Positions 16,128 to 26,900 of a stretch of DNA of 64,000 bases are shown piece after piece. Source of the stretch: DAOPYU01 sp942493245 (GTDB taxonomy: Bacteria; Sumerlaeota; Sumerlaeia; UBA8349). Position 1 is the stretch's first letter. Every line of letters begins with the position of its first letter. The notes under the pieces were generated by a model. It was not told the DNA's origin and searched no databases. It saw only the letters and a program-made list of their open reading frames with translations. The stretch spans positions 4,216,001 to 4,280,000 of the forward strand of contig OW818685.1 in NCBI GenBank assembly GCA_942493245.1. Reading direction: 5' to 3'. The translations under genes and the position numbers were made by a program.

Positions 16128-16419
16128 TATTGCCACCTTTGATTTTCCGGATCAATTGATCCAGGACAAACAAAACCACACAGGGGACACAACCGAAATC
16201 GAGTAACAGAGGAACCCACCAGTACGCGTGAACACTTTCCCAAGGCGCCAGTTTCAGGGCATACAACCCCGTAACCCCACCGACAAAGGGAACAATTGAA
16301 GGCATCTTTTTCTTCAAAAAGAGTCCTCCAAATACGATAACCCCATTGAAGATGGTTCCATAGAGAAAAACCAAGAACAAAGCGAATGCCAGAAGGTTTT
16401 TCAGAAAATGAAGAGGCAT
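16117..16419 (-). CDS. Small membrane protein of unknown function
   Basis: 100 aa. Three hydrophobic helices are visible at about residues 6-34 (FALFLVFLYGTIFNGVIVF), 40-58 and 67-92 (WWVPLLLDFGCVPCVVLFVL), followed by a basic tail. The helix pattern and the lack of alternatives on the other strand favour a real gene. The ribosome-binding site is weak and base composition is more AT-rich than neighbours. It lies 15 nt downstream of pdxA in the same direction. No family is recognised. Confidence 0.5.
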   Translation of the reverse strand: MPLHFLKNLLAFALFLVFLYGTIFNGVIVFGGLFLKKKMPSIVPFVGGVTGLYALKLAPWESVHAYWWVPLLLDFGCVPCVVLFVLDQLIRKIKGGNRHD

Positions 16420-16433
16420 AATCGGCGTTCATT

Positions 16434-17489
16434 TCAAGATTCTGTCCGTTTTTCTCGCGCGTGCCAGTTCCCCGCCAGTGTCGCGGCGCAGGCGACTGCC
16501 GCGCGCAGGCTGCCGGGGTTGGCCTCCCCGCGCCAGGCGATGTCGAACGCCGTTCCGTGGTCCACCGAGGTGCGGATGAACGGCAGGCCCATCGTCACGT
16601 TCACCCCGCCGTGAAAGTCGAGGGTCTTGACGGGGATGAGCGCCTGGTCGTGGTACATGGCGAGCAGGGCGTCATAGACGCCCCGGCGGTGGAAAAAGAA
16701 CGCCGTATCGCCCGGCAACGGCCCGGCGACATCCAGCCCTTCGGCCTGGGCCTGTTCGATGGCGGGCGCGATAATCTGAGATTCTTCCGTTCCAAACATC
16801 CCCCCCTCGCCCGCATGGGGATTCAACCCCGTCACGCCAATGCGCGCCCGGGGGCGTTTCAGTCCGAACAGCGGGATGAAGCGGTCCAGCAGGCGAATCT
16901 GCTCGAGCAGCGTTTCCGTCTTCAACAAGCCGGGCACCCGGTGCAAGGGTTCATGGATGGTGGCCAACGCGACACGCAGCCCCCCTCCGACCAGGAGCAT
17001 CGAGACCGGCACGCCTCCGGCCAGGTCGGAGAGCATTTCCGTGTGGCCGGGAAAGGGACACCCCGCCGCGTGCAACGCTTCCTTGTGGATGGGCGCGGTC
17101 ACAACGGCGTCGGCGAGTCCCGACTGAACGAGGTGAACCGCCTGGCGCACATAGGCCCACGCGGCGGCGCCACACTGGGCCGAGACTCGCCCGGGCGTCA
17201 GTTCTCCGTGGAAGGTAAAATCGGGCGGTTCGACGATGGGAATCGCGCCCGAGTCGTCGGATTCGGCGGGAGGGGCAGACACCACGCGAAGTTTCGGGGA
17301 GGTTCTGTCCTGATGCTCGGCCACCTGATCGAGGTGTCGCGCTTCCCCCACCACAAACGGAAGAACCGAAGCGGGGAACAAACCATCCTCGAAGAAAAGC
17401 AGGATGATTTCCGGCCCCACCCCGGCCGGATCTCCCAGGGTCACGGCCAGTCGCAATGGGCGCGCGCCAGCCGTTTCGGACACGCTCAT
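16434..17489 (-). CDS. pdxA: 4-hydroxythreonine-4-phosphate dehydrogenase
   Basis: 351 aa. It acts in pyridoxal-phosphate biosynthesis, oxidising 4-phosphohydroxy-L-threonine with NAD. Signature segments are TLGDPAGVGPEI near the N-terminus, VTAPIHKEALHAAG, FPGHTEMLSDL, VTGLNPHAGEGG and MYHDQALIPVK. The three metal-binding His lie in the HKEA, NPHAGE and YHDQ segments. HGGVNVTMGLPFIRTSVDHG closes the active site. The start overlaps the stop of the upstream hybrid kinase by 4 nt, an odd pairing of a vitamin enzyme with a signalling protein. Length is slightly above the usual 330. Confidence 0.95.
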   Translation of the reverse strand: MSVSETAGARPLRLAVTLGDPAGVGPEIILLFFEDGLFPASVLPFVVGEARHLDQVAEHQDRTSPKLRVVSAPPAESDDSGAIPIVEPPDFTFHGELTPGRVSAQCGAAAWAYVRQAVHLVQSGLADAVVTAPIHKEALHAAGCPFPGHTEMLSDLAGGVPVSMLLVGGGLRVALATIHEPLHRVPGLLKTETLLEQIRLLDRFIPLFGLKRPRARIGVTGLNPHAGEGGMFGTEESQIIAPAIEQAQAEGLDVAGPLPGDTAFFFHRRGVYDALLAMYHDQALIPVKTLDFHGGVNVTMGLPFIRTSVDHGTAFDIAWRGEANPGSLRAAVACAATLAGNWHAREKRTES

Positions 17490-19651
17490 TTTCGAGTTTC
17501 CTCCAGGATATGGCGGACCGTTTCGATCAGTTCGGACAAGCGGAAAGGCTTCTGCAGAAACCCGGTCACCTTCAGCCCTTCAAAACGCCGCATCACATCG
17601 TTTTCCCCATACCCGCTGCAAATCACCACTTTCGCATCCGGCCGAAGCTGAAGCATCCGCGCCATCGCATCGGCGCCATCCAGGCGCGGCATGGTCAAAT
17701 CCAGCAACACGCACCCGATTTCATCGGGCGTTTTTTCAAACAGATCCACCGCTTCCTGACCATCCTTGGCCGCCAGAACCGTCAATCCCGCCCGTTCGAG
17801 GATGGTGCGGGCCACTTCGAGCACATACGGTTCGTCATCCGCCAGAAGTACCACTCCCTGACCGTGCCACTGTTCGGCGGGTGTCTTGGTGGCGGCGATC
17901 AGGGCTTGCGGTTTCGTTCGCGTGATGGGGAAATAGAGCGTGAAGATCGAACCGAAACCAGGTTCACTCTGAACCGCAATCGCGCCTTTGTGCCCGCGCA
18001 TGATCCCCCATACGACCGGCAACCCCAACCCCCGGCCCGTGAGCTTGGTGGTCGAGAAGGGATCGAACATGCAGCGCCGCATCTTCTCATCCATCCCGCA
18101 ACCCGTGTCGGTCACACTCAGAGACAGGCATGGCCCGGAGAAAGACTGATCCGCATGCGGGATCAAGACCGGTCCTTCCGGCCCGTTGGGCAGGAATCCG
18201 GTCGCGATCTGGACCACCCCTTCCGCCGCGTCCCCCCGTCCTTTCTCCACAATGGCCTCGATGGCGTTGGTCACCACATTCACCATCACCTGCCGCAATT
18301 GCGAGGAATCGCCCAGCATGGGGGGGAGATTCTCCGCCAGCACATATTCAACTCGGACGCCGGGAACCGCGGAGGCCTGCAACAGAATATCCGTCTGATG
18401 GACGATTTCATTCAGATGGATTTCCTGCGTGGAAATCAGACCGCTGCCCGAGTAAGCCAGCATCTGACCGCTGAGTTCGGCGGCCCGCCGGGCCGTCTCC
18501 AGAATCCGCGATGTATAAAGATGCGGGGTCGAATCGGGCGCCAGATCGCGTTGGAGCAGTTCGGCATGGCCCATGACACTCATCAGCAGGTTGTTGAAAT
18601 GGTGCGCGATTCCCCCGGCCATCACCCCCATGCTTTCAAACTTCTGCGTCTGCCGCATGCGGTTTTCAATCGTTTTGCGTTCGTTCTCGGCCTCGACTCG
18701 GAAGGTGATGTCGCGCCCCACCATGCAGCAGTATCTCTGGTTGCCGAATTCCAGGTAGTAGCCCATCAGTTCCACCGGCAGGACATTCCCGTCCTGACAC
18801 AGCACCTGGACCTCGATGACAAGACGCCCCTGCTGGTTGATCCGGCCCCACCGCTCGGCCCACGTCTCATCCGAACACCCCACCACGACATTCATGATCC
18901 GCATGCCGGCCAGGTTTTCGCGGCTATAGCCGAGCGTCTGGAGCGTGGTTTCATTGCAGTCCAGAAAATGGCCCGTCTCGTCGAGCCAGAAAATCAGATC
19001 TGGAGCGTGGTCCACGGAGAATTGTGTCAGGCGCAAGGCTTCTTCGGCCCGTTTTCGTTCGGCAATCTCACGCTGGAGGTTCGCGTTGACTTGAGCCAAC
19101 TCGACGGCCCGGCGTCCGACAATTTCCTCCAGGTCGCTCATTTTCATGGCGGCCTGGGCCGCCAAGGCCCATTTCTCGGTCAAACTCAAGGCCATCTGCT
19201 GGATTTCACTGGATTCGAACGGTTTTTTCAGAATCAGAAACTGGTCGTGCGAACGCAGACTCCTGCGGATTTCACTCCACGAATAATCCGAATGAGCCGT
19301 ACAGATCACAATCTGAATGGCCGAATCGAGCGCCCACATCTGCTTGATTGTTTCCAGCCCATCAATACCGGGCGGCATCCGCATGTCCACAAAGGCCAGC
19401 GCATAGGGGCGTTTCTGTTCCAGGGACGTTTTCACCCGCTCCACGGCGATCTCTCCCTGGTTCGCGTAATCCACCTCGAACTCGGGAATTGACTCCGTTT
19501 TCACCGGCTCCCCATACAATTTGGCGGCCAGAAAATCCAGATCCGTCGCCTGATCCCGACTGCGCAAAGCCATCTGGAATTGCATATAGACATCGTTCTC
19601 ATCGTCCACAACGAGAACGCGGCGGGGAAATTGATCGAAAAGAGAACGCAT
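17486..19651 (-). CDS. Hybrid histidine kinase with receivers at both ends (REC-PAS-HisKA-HATPase-REC)
   Basis: 721 aa from ATG 19651 (CAGGAG upstream). Receiver 1 is at about residues 10-135 (VLVVDDEND, phosphoacceptor Asp89 in FVDMRMP) and carries an insert after the first strand. Next come a coiled linker, a PAS domain at about 205-325 (FSVDHAPDLIFWLDETG), the His box GGIAHHFNNLL at about 345, the N box NVVTNAIEA, G boxes DTGCGMD and GRGLGLPVVWGI, and a C-terminal receiver at about 590-715 (DLTMPRLDG). There are no membrane segments, so it is cytosolic. The N-terminal receiver may take signals from another kinase. No output regulator is adjacent. It overlaps pdxA by 4 nt. Confidence 0.88.
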   Translation of the reverse strand: MRSLFDQFPRRVLVVDDENDVYMQFQMALRSRDQATDLDFLAAKLYGEPVKTESIPEFEVDYANQGEIAVERVKTSLEQKRPYALAFVDMRMPPGIDGLETIKQMWALDSAIQIVICTAHSDYSWSEIRRSLRSHDQFLILKKPFESSEIQQMALSLTEKWALAAQAAMKMSDLEEIVGRRAVELAQVNANLQREIAERKRAEEALRLTQFSVDHAPDLIFWLDETGHFLDCNETTLQTLGYSRENLAGMRIMNVVVGCSDETWAERWGRINQQGRLVIEVQVLCQDGNVLPVELMGYYLEFGNQRYCCMVGRDITFRVEAENERKTIENRMRQTQKFESMGVMAGGIAHHFNNLLMSVMGHAELLQRDLAPDSTPHLYTSRILETARRAAELSGQMLAYSGSGLISTQEIHLNEIVHQTDILLQASAVPGVRVEYVLAENLPPMLGDSSQLRQVMVNVVTNAIEAIVEKGRGDAAEGVVQIATGFLPNGPEGPVLIPHADQSFSGPCLSLSVTDTGCGMDEKMRRCMFDPFSTTKLTGRGLGLPVVWGIMRGHKGAIAVQSEPGFGSIFTLYFPITRTKPQALIAATKTPAEQWHGQGVVLLADDEPYVLEVARTILERAGLTVLAAKDGQEAVDLFEKTPDEIGCVLLDLTMPRLDGADAMARMLQLRPDAKVVICSGYGENDVMRRFEGLKVTGFLQKPFRLSELIETVRHILEETRK

Positions 19652-20011
19652 GAAATCTCCTGCGGGGAAGGACACCGCAACGGGTCTGTCCGGCTGGGGA
19701 AAACAACACTTTATTCTACAGATTTACCTATATCAGGATTAAAAAGCGCTCCCACTCACCTCACGAGATGCCGAACCTCACCCGAGAATGCTTCCGGTCC
19801 TTCACGTGGTTATTGTTGCACGCAACCGTGACACCGTCAAGTCAGGAGTGCAAAGAACAGACAAAGGGTTGACGAAAGTCCGGCCTTGTACTAACGTGGT
19901 GTTTCGCAAAGGCGATCTGCGCCGGAAAGCGCCCAGCCTTTTTAGACAACCCATTCTGTGACAACGTTTTATAAGGCACAAAAATCTCAGGCCGCGTGAG
20001 GATACTTGTTC
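19652..20011. other. Divergent intergenic region, no gene seen
   Basis: This stretch between the hybrid kinase and the aconitase gene contains no convincing frame. It should hold both promoters. TTGACG at 19869-19874 is a possible -35 box for the aconitase gene, but no well-spaced -10 follows. Confidence 0.5.
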
Positions 20012-21961
20012 ATGTCTCGAAACTTGACCTATAAAATACTGAAAGCCCACCTGATCGAGGGCGAACTCGAACCCGGTCAGGAAATCGCCATCCGGATTGA
20101 CCAGACCCTGACGCAGGACGCCACGGGCACCATGGCGTACCTGCAATTCGAAGCCCTGGGTATTGACCGCGTTCAGACGAAACTCTCCGTTTCCTACGTG
20201 GACCACAACACCCTCCAGTGTGGCTACGAAAACGCCGACGACCACCGCTACCTGCAATCGGTTGCCGCCAAACACGGCATCAAATTCTCTGCACCGGGCA
20301 ACGGCATCTGCCACCAGGTGCATCTGGAGCGCTTCGGGGTGCCGGGCATGACCCTGCTGGGCAGCGACAGCCATACCCCCACGGGCGGCGGCATCGGCAT
20401 GCTGGCCATCGGCGCGGGCGGACTCGATGTGGCCGTGGCGATGGGCGGCGGCGCTTTTTACCTGACCGCGCCCAAGGTGGTGGGCGTGTGGCTCGAAGGA
20501 AAATTGAGCCCCTGGGTCGCGGCCAAGGATGTCGTGCTCGAAGTGCTGCGCCGCCTGAAAGTCAAAGGCGGGGTGGGCCGCGTGATCGAGTACCGGGGGC
20601 CGGGCGTGGCCACTCTCAACGTGCCCGAGCGCGCCACGATCACCAACATGGGCGCCGAACTGGGCGCCACCACCAGCATTTTCCCGAGCGACGATCAGAC
20701 GCGCGACTTCATGCGCCTGCAACACCGCGGATCGAGTCACCGTTACCTCGGGCCCGATGAGGGGGCGCTTTACGACGAAGAGATCGAAATAGACCTTTCA
20801 AAACTCGAACCCCTCGTGGCCTGTCCCCACAGCCCGGACAATGTCGTTGAGGCGCGCAAACTGGCCAACATCAAGGTGGCGCAGGTGGCCATCGGTTCCT
20901 GTACCAATTCCTCGCTGCAGGACCTGATGATGATCGCCCGTGTGCTGAAGGGCAAGCGGGTCCACCCCGAAACGAGCGTTTGCCTCTCGCCCGGTTCCAA
21001 GCAGGTGTTGCGTAACCTGATCGAGACCGGTGGGCTTGATCCGATCGTGGCCGCGGGGGTGCGTTTGATGGAACCTGCGTGCGGCCCGTGCATCGGGATG
21101 GGGATGTCGCCCCCCAGCGGTTCGGTTTCCCTGCGCACGTTCAACCGCAACTTTCAGGGGCGCACGGGCACCAAGGACGCGCAGGCTTACCTGTGCAGCC
21201 CACAGGTCGCCATCGCTTCGGCGCTGACGGGTCACATCACCGACCCGCGCGAACTGGGCAACGCGCCACGCGTCCGGATGCCCGAAAGTCTGGTCATTGA
21301 CGACTCGATGATCCTGAATCCGGCGGACGATCCCGAAAGTGTCGCGATCGTGCGTGGACCCAACATCAAGCCGCTGCCCATCAACAAAGCGCTGCCCGCC
21401 TCCCTTCAGGGCGATGTACTCCTGAAGGTCGAGGACAACATCACCACCGACCACATCATGCCGGCCGGCGCCAAGGTGTTGCCGCTGCGCTCGAACATCC
21501 CCGCCATCAGCGAGTATGTTTTCTCCGCAGTGGATGCAGGTTTTGCCGCCCGCGCGCGGGAACGCAAGGGCGGTTTCGTCGTCGGGGGCGAGAATTACGG
21601 TCAAGGATCCTCGCGTGAACACGCGGCGCTCGCGCCCATGTATCTGGGCGTCAAAGCCGTGATTACAAAGTCTTTCGCGCGCATCCACCAGGCCAACCTG
21701 ATCAATTTCGGCATTCTGCCCCTGACCTTCTGCGATCCGTCGGCTTACAACGGCATCGCGCAGGATGACCGTCTGGAGATCCCCGATCTCAAGACGGCCC
21801 TGAAAAAAAACGCGGAAACCGTGACGGTCGTCAATCAGACGAAGAAAACGTCGTTCGAGGTGGCGCTCAACTTCAGCGAACGCCAGCGCGAGATTCTGCT
21901 GGCCGGCGGGTTGTTGAACCTCACGCGCGACCAGCAGAAGAAAGCGGAAGGTAAGGCCTGA
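20012..21961 (+). CDS. Aconitate hydratase, short (about 650-aa) type
   Basis: 649 aa. It interconverts citrate and isocitrate in the TCA cycle using a [4Fe-4S] cluster. Cluster Cys are in IGSCTNSS and PACGPCIGMG, three in total as expected. LLGSDSHTPTGGGIGMLAIG is the aconitase signature, and GGENYGQGSSREHAALAP marks the swivelling domain 4. The length fits the homoaconitase-like/aconitase subgroup near 640-660 aa rather than the 890-aa AcnA. Start 20012 has GTGAGGA upstream; a TTG at 20006 is less likely. The next gene, an acyl-CoA ligase homologue, begins 50 nt later. Confidence 0.92.
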   Translation: MSRNLTYKILKAHLIEGELEPGQEIAIRIDQTLTQDATGTMAYLQFEALGIDRVQTKLSVSYVDHNTLQCGYENADDHRYLQSVAAKHGIKFSAPGNGICHQVHLERFGVPGMTLLGSDSHTPTGGGIGMLAIGAGGLDVAVAMGGGAFYLTAPKVVGVWLEGKLSPWVAAKDVVLEVLRRLKVKGGVGRVIEYRGPGVATLNVPERATITNMGAELGATTSIFPSDDQTRDFMRLQHRGSSHRYLGPDEGALYDEEIEIDLSKLEPLVACPHSPDNVVEARKLANIKVAQVAIGSCTNSSLQDLMMIARVLKGKRVHPETSVCLSPGSKQVLRNLIETGGLDPIVAAGVRLMEPACGPCIGMGMSPPSGSVSLRTFNRNFQGRTGTKDAQAYLCSPQVAIASALTGHITDPRELGNAPRVRMPESLVIDDSMILNPADDPESVAIVRGPNIKPLPINKALPASLQGDVLLKVEDNITTDHIMPAGAKVLPLRSNIPAISEYVFSAVDAGFAARARERKGGFVVGGENYGQGSSREHAALAPMYLGVKAVITKSFARIHQANLINFGILPLTFCDPSAYNGIAQDDRLEIPDLKTALKKNAETVTVVNQTKKTSFEVALNFSERQREILLAGGLLNLTRDQQKKAEGKA

Positions 21962-22011
21962 GGTGGGATTGCCGGTTCAAAACAGAGCCTGAGCGCGCGA
22001 GTCTGTCCGTA

Positions 22012-23466
22012 ATGAACGTTCTTGAAATCCTCCACCACTCCGCAGAGCAATGGCCCGAGCGCGCGGCCCTGATTCACGGAACGGATCGGATCGAGTATCG
22101 GTGTCTTTTTGCCGCCGCGCACCGCCTGCGCGACCGCTTCATTGAATTGGGCCTTCGGCCCGGTCAGGCCGTCGCGGTTGTGGGGGGGAACAATCCCGCC
22201 TTCATCGCCGCCGCCTTTGCCGTGGCGGGCGCGGGCGCGGTGGCCGTGCTTCAGTCGCACACCCAGACGGACGAGGAACTGCGCGAAACACTCGACGCCC
22301 TTCCAATCCATGCGGTCGTGAGTGACGGCCTGCGCGAGTCTTTTCCCCTCGGACTGAAAGCGCAACCGCTCGACCTGGACGGTCTTGCCGAAGGGTTGCG
22401 TTTCGCCTGGACCTATCCGTTTCCGGAGCGGCCTTTTGCCCCAACCGTGCCCGAGGCGGCCTTTGCCCGATTCACATCCGGCACCACGGGACAGCCCAAG
22501 TGCGCGGTTCTGACCCACGCCAATATCTGCGACCGCATCCGGGCGGCCAATCAGGGACTCGGGGTGACCCCCGCCGACACGGTGTTGTGGCTGCTGCCGA
22601 TGGCGTTTCACTTTTTTGTTTCCATCACGTTGTACCTGGCCTATGGCGCCACGATTGTTCTGACCGAAAACCCCTCCCCGCGCGAGATTCTGGAGCAGGT
22701 CAAGCGCCACGCCGCCCGAATCCTTTACGCCGCGCCGCGCCACTACCAGCGTCTGGCTGAAGAACCGGAAACCGGCATCGAGACCCCGCTGGCCTCGTTG
22801 CGCCTGGCCATCTCGACGGCCAGCGGCCTGCCTGCCCGTGTCGCCCGCGCTTTCCAGGAGCGTTATGGAGTGCCGGTTTCACAGGCCTATGGAATCATTG
22901 AGGCGGGCCTGCCCATGCTCAATACGGCCCATGCGTTCGAGCAACCGGAGGCGGTCGGCACTCCCCTGCCGGGTTGGGAAGTTCGCTTGCTCGACTCCAA
23001 GGGAACGCCGACGCCGAACGGTTCGGTGGGAGAATTGTTGTTGCGCGGCCCCGGTCTGTTTTCCGGATACCTTCTGGGCGAGGCCTTTGTCACCGGCCTC
23101 ACGCCGGACGGCTGGTTGCCCACGGGGGATCTGGCCCAACGGACCGGTTCGGCGTGTTACCGCATTCTGGGACGCGCCCACGCCGCCATTTCCCTCGAGG
23201 GGCGGACTCTTTTCCCCGAAGTGATCGAAGCCGCGCTCGAAAGCCACCCGAGCGTGGACCAGGCGCGGGTCATCGTTTCCCCAACGGGGAAGAGCCTGCA
23301 CGCGGACCTGGTCGCCACCGCCGGTTTTCCCCGGCCTTCCCTCAGGGAACTTCGCGCCTGTGGTCAGGGTACCGAGGGCCTCGAAGCGCTGCAAACCGTT
23401 GCCTGGGTCGAGTCGCTGGAAAAAACTGCCAGCGGCAAGATTCGCCGGTGGAACAAAGACACCTGA
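22012..23466 (+). CDS. AMP-dependent synthetase/ligase (acyl-CoA synthetase-like)
   Basis: 484 aa of the ANL adenylating family, which activates a carboxylic acid as acyl-AMP and usually transfers it to CoA or a carrier protein. Motifs in order are the P-loop FTSGTTGQPKCAVLTH at about residues 155-170, the YGIIEAG motif near 300, GWLPTGDLA near 365, and the C-terminal catalytic Lys in KTASGKIRR near 476. It is somewhat shorter than typical 500-550 aa acyl-CoA ligases. Substrate is not deducible. It lies 50 nt after the aconitase gene and 40 nt before the CGGC gene, so the three may be co-transcribed. Confidence 0.85.
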   Translation: MNVLEILHHSAEQWPERAALIHGTDRIEYRCLFAAAHRLRDRFIELGLRPGQAVAVVGGNNPAFIAAAFAVAGAGAVAVLQSHTQTDEELRETLDALPIHAVVSDGLRESFPLGLKAQPLDLDGLAEGLRFAWTYPFPERPFAPTVPEAAFARFTSGTTGQPKCAVLTHANICDRIRAANQGLGVTPADTVLWLLPMAFHFFVSITLYLAYGATIVLTENPSPREILEQVKRHAARILYAAPRHYQRLAEEPETGIETPLASLRLAISTASGLPARVARAFQERYGVPVSQAYGIIEAGLPMLNTAHAFEQPEAVGTPLPGWEVRLLDSKGTPTPNGSVGELLLRGPGLFSGYLLGEAFVTGLTPDGWLPTGDLAQRTGSACYRILGRAHAAISLEGRTLFPEVIEAALESHPSVDQARVIVSPTGKSLHADLVATAGFPRPSLRELRACGQGTEGLEALQTVAWVESLEKTASGKIRRWNKDT

Positions 23467-23506
23467 TCCAATGGCTTGATACAATTTCACAAACGAAAGA
23501 GTCCCC

Positions 23507-23974
23507 ATGTCCTCTCAACCCAACCCCGAAACACCCGATTCTTCCGTTCCGACCGATTCCGGTCTGGCTTCCAAGGACTATCTGGTGGTGGTCCAGTGCC
23601 ATATCGTCCAGGAGCGGTGCAGTGGGTATTACTGCGAACGCGCGTTTCACGACCGAGAGGGCGGTTTCGCCGCCTGTCCGGCGGAGAAACCGGTCCGCAT
23701 GGTCAGTGTGACGTGCGGCGGGTGCTGCGGACGGGCGCTCCAGCGCAAACTCTCGAACCTGGTGCGGTGCGCCGGGAAGGACGGAATCCCGAAGGAACGG
23801 ATCGGGGTCCAGTTCGCCTCGTGTATCACAAAGGACAACCACCACGCGCCCCCCTGTCCCCACCGGGGGTACCTGCGGAAACTGGTCGAGAAGTTGGGGC
23901 TGGACTATTTCCAGGATACGCATATCAGCAAAAAGTCGCAAAGCCGCCGCGAAGCGGGTCTGTATCGGGAATAG
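23507..23974 (+). CDS. CGGC-domain protein
   Basis: 155 aa. It has the cysteine arrangement of the CGGC domain family: CHIVQERCSGYYCERAF at about residues 30-46, VTCGGCCGRAL at about 68-78, and a third group in FASCITKDN plus PPCPHRGYLRKLVEK. The family is thought to bind metal or a cluster; its role is not established. The first 22 residues are a polar, low-complexity lead. It is followed 20 nt later by the large permease. Another frame spanning this stretch is the upstream continuation of the permease frame and is not coding here. Confidence 0.8.
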   Translation: MSSQPNPETPDSSVPTDSGLASKDYLVVVQCHIVQERCSGYYCERAFHDREGGFAACPAEKPVRMVSVTCGGCCGRALQRKLSNLVRCAGKDGIPKERIGVQFASCITKDNHHAPPCPHRGYLRKLVEKLGLDYFQDTHISKKSQSRREAGLYRE

Positions 23975-23994
23975 ATCTCCCACAAGGTCAAACC

Positions 23995-26900
23995 ATGCCG
24001 TTTTCCCGTCTTCACCTCCTCCTGCGAACCCTGCGCCACTACTGGCGCGTCCAGTTGGCTGTGGCTCTGGCTGCGGCGATCGGGGTGGCTGTGCTGGCCG
24101 GGTCGTTCCTGGTGGGGGCGTCGGTCAAGGCGAGTCTGCGCGCCCTGACGCTCGAACGCCTGGGACCGGTGCAGGACGCGCTGGTTTCAGAACTATTCTT
24201 TGCGGAAGATCTGGCCCTCCGACTGAACCAGGCAGCGGAGGATTCCTCCTCGACGTTCTGCTCCGCGATCATTTTCGCCGGCTCGGTTCGCCACGCCGAC
24301 TCGAACGCCCGCGCCAGTCAGGTCCAGATTATGGGCGCCGCTCAGGATTTCTGGGACTTCATGGGGGTGCCATCACTCCGCTGGGACGCGTTTGCCGACC
24401 CGGAAGAAAGTGTCGTCCTGAACGAGGCGCTGGCCCGGGAACTTCAGGCGAAGGAAGGCGACGAGATTCTGGTACGGGCCGAGCGGCCCAGCGCCATCGG
24501 GCGCAACACCTACCTCGGCGACCGCGACGCCACCGTGGCGACGTTGCGACTGACCGTCGTGCGTATTCTGCCGGAACAGGGGATCGGGCGCTTTGGGCTG
24601 ACCCCCTTGCAGCAACAGCCGCTCAATCTGTTCATCCCCTTGAAGACCCTTCAGGGACGCCTGGAACAGGAGGGGCGGGTGAATACCCTGTTGGCGTCCC
24701 GGACGCAGACGGCCCCGCAAGAATTACTGGATCGGGTGGCCACCCTGGATGACCTGGGATTGCAGGTGGCCCGGAAGACCAGCGACCGCCCCAAAGTCAC
24801 GGTACAACCCTGTGCGACCCTGGAAGGGGACCGCATTTTCCTCGCTCCGGCGGTCGAAGAGGCCGCGCACCGCAGCGCCACGGAGTTGAGCCTCGACGCG
24901 GCGCCGGTGTTGACCTACTTGGCCAACACCATCCGGGCGGGGGACCGGACGATCCCCTATTCGGTCGTCACGGGAGCCAACCAGGTGGGGGCGGACTCGC
25001 CGGGACCACGCGCCGGAGAAGTTTTCCTCAACCAGGAAGCGGCGGACGACTTGCAGACCTCCGTGGGGTGTCCGGTTGGCTTGACCTATTACGTCCCAAC
25101 CACTCGGGGTGAGCTGCTCGAAGAGACGACCACCTTCACGCTGGCGAAAATTGTCCCGATGCAGGCGCCCTGGGCCGATCCGACCCTGGCGCCCAATTTC
25201 CCCGGTCTGGCCGACAAGCCCAAACTCTCGAACTGGGATGCGCCCTTCAAAATTGACCACAACCGCATCCGCACACGAGACGACGAATACTGGGAAGACT
25301 ACCGCGCCACGCCCAAGGTGTTCGTGGCGCTCGAAACCGCGCGCGCCAAGTGGGGAAACCCGTATGGAAATCTCACGGCGGTTCGGTTCCGGGAACCCGA
25401 TGGAGGAGAAGTCGGCGCGGATCGTCTGGAATCTCTGAGCCAGTCGTTACGCAAAGGGATTTCCCCCGCATCGGTCGGGATGGTTTTTGCGCCGGTCCTG
25501 GCGCAGGGTCTGGCAGCGTCCCAGGGGGCGTCGGATTTCGGGCAGTTGTTCGTCGGGTTCAGTCTGTTCATCCTCGTGTCTGTGGCGGCGTTGATTCAGA
25601 TTCTCTTCCGATTGGGGATCGAAGGTCGCGCGCGACAGTTTGGATTGTTGCGCGCCGTCGGGTTCACGACCCGCCAGGCGAACCGTCTGTTGTTGTCCGA
25701 GGCGGCCATCGTCGCCGCCGCCGGAGGGGTCGTGGGGCTTCTGCTGGCCGTGGGTTATGCCTCCCTGATGGTGCATGGACTGAACACCTGGTGGGTGGGT
25801 TCGATCGGGAGTCCGTTTGTGCGGTTTGCGCTTTCATCGGGCGCTCTGGCTGGTGGGTTTGTGGGAGGCTGGGGCGTGGCGCTCGCCGCGTCGTACTGGG
25901 CGGTGCGGGATCTGGCGAAGATTTCCGAATGTCAGTTGCTGGCCGGACGGATCGAGCGGTTGGTCTCTCCATCGAGCGGTCGCCGGGGACCTCGGCGGTG
26001 GGCGGTCGGATTCGGCGTTCTCGCGGTGTTACTTCTGGCGGGGGCGTTTCTGTCGCCCGCCCGGTTGCAGGCGGCGCTTTTCTTCACCACCGCCGCGGCG
26101 CTGCTGGCCGCCGCGCTGGCGGGGTTTGCGCTGTATCTGCGGTCCGAGGGAGAAACGAAAATCGAGCGGATCAGCCTGACGCGAATCGCCCGGGCCGCCG
26201 CGCGTCGGCAACCGGGGCGTAATCTGTTGATCGTCGCGCTGGTGGCGACCGCCACATTCCTGATTGTGGCCGTGGGCGCCAATCGCCAGACCGCACAGAC
26301 CCGGGCATTGGACAAAGACTCCGGTACGGGCGGTTTCGCCCTCCTGGCCAAAACCGCCGTGCCCCTCTATCAGCCCATTCAGACCCTTCTGGCCGAGCGT
26401 GGTTTCCCGATGGCGGAAATCCCGGAAGGCGGGTTGCATGCCCTGCGCCTGCGTCCGGGGGATGACGCCAGTTGCCAGAACCTCTACCGGGCCACCGAGC
26501 CTCGGCTTCTGGGAGTGGATGCGGCGTTTATTGCGCGCGGTGGGTTTATGTTCTCGGCCTCCGAGGCTCATGACCCGGAGACGAAGGCCAATCCGTGGAA
26601 ACTCCTCGAACGCCCGTGTGAGGAGGGAGTGGTCCCTGTCATCGGCGACTACACGACGGTTTATTGGTTGTTGCGTCTGGGGCTGGGGAAGGAAATCACG
26701 GTGGCCGGACACCGGTTGCGCATCGTCGGGTTGCTCAACAAGAGCGTATTTCAGAGCGAACTGGTGATGAGCGCGGACAATTTCGAGCGGCTTTTCCCCG
26801 ACAATCCCGGGTGGAGTGTCTTCGCGCTGGATGCAGGCGGACGCGACGCCACCGCCCTGGGCACGCAACTCGAGGAGGCGATCGAAGACTACGGGTTCGA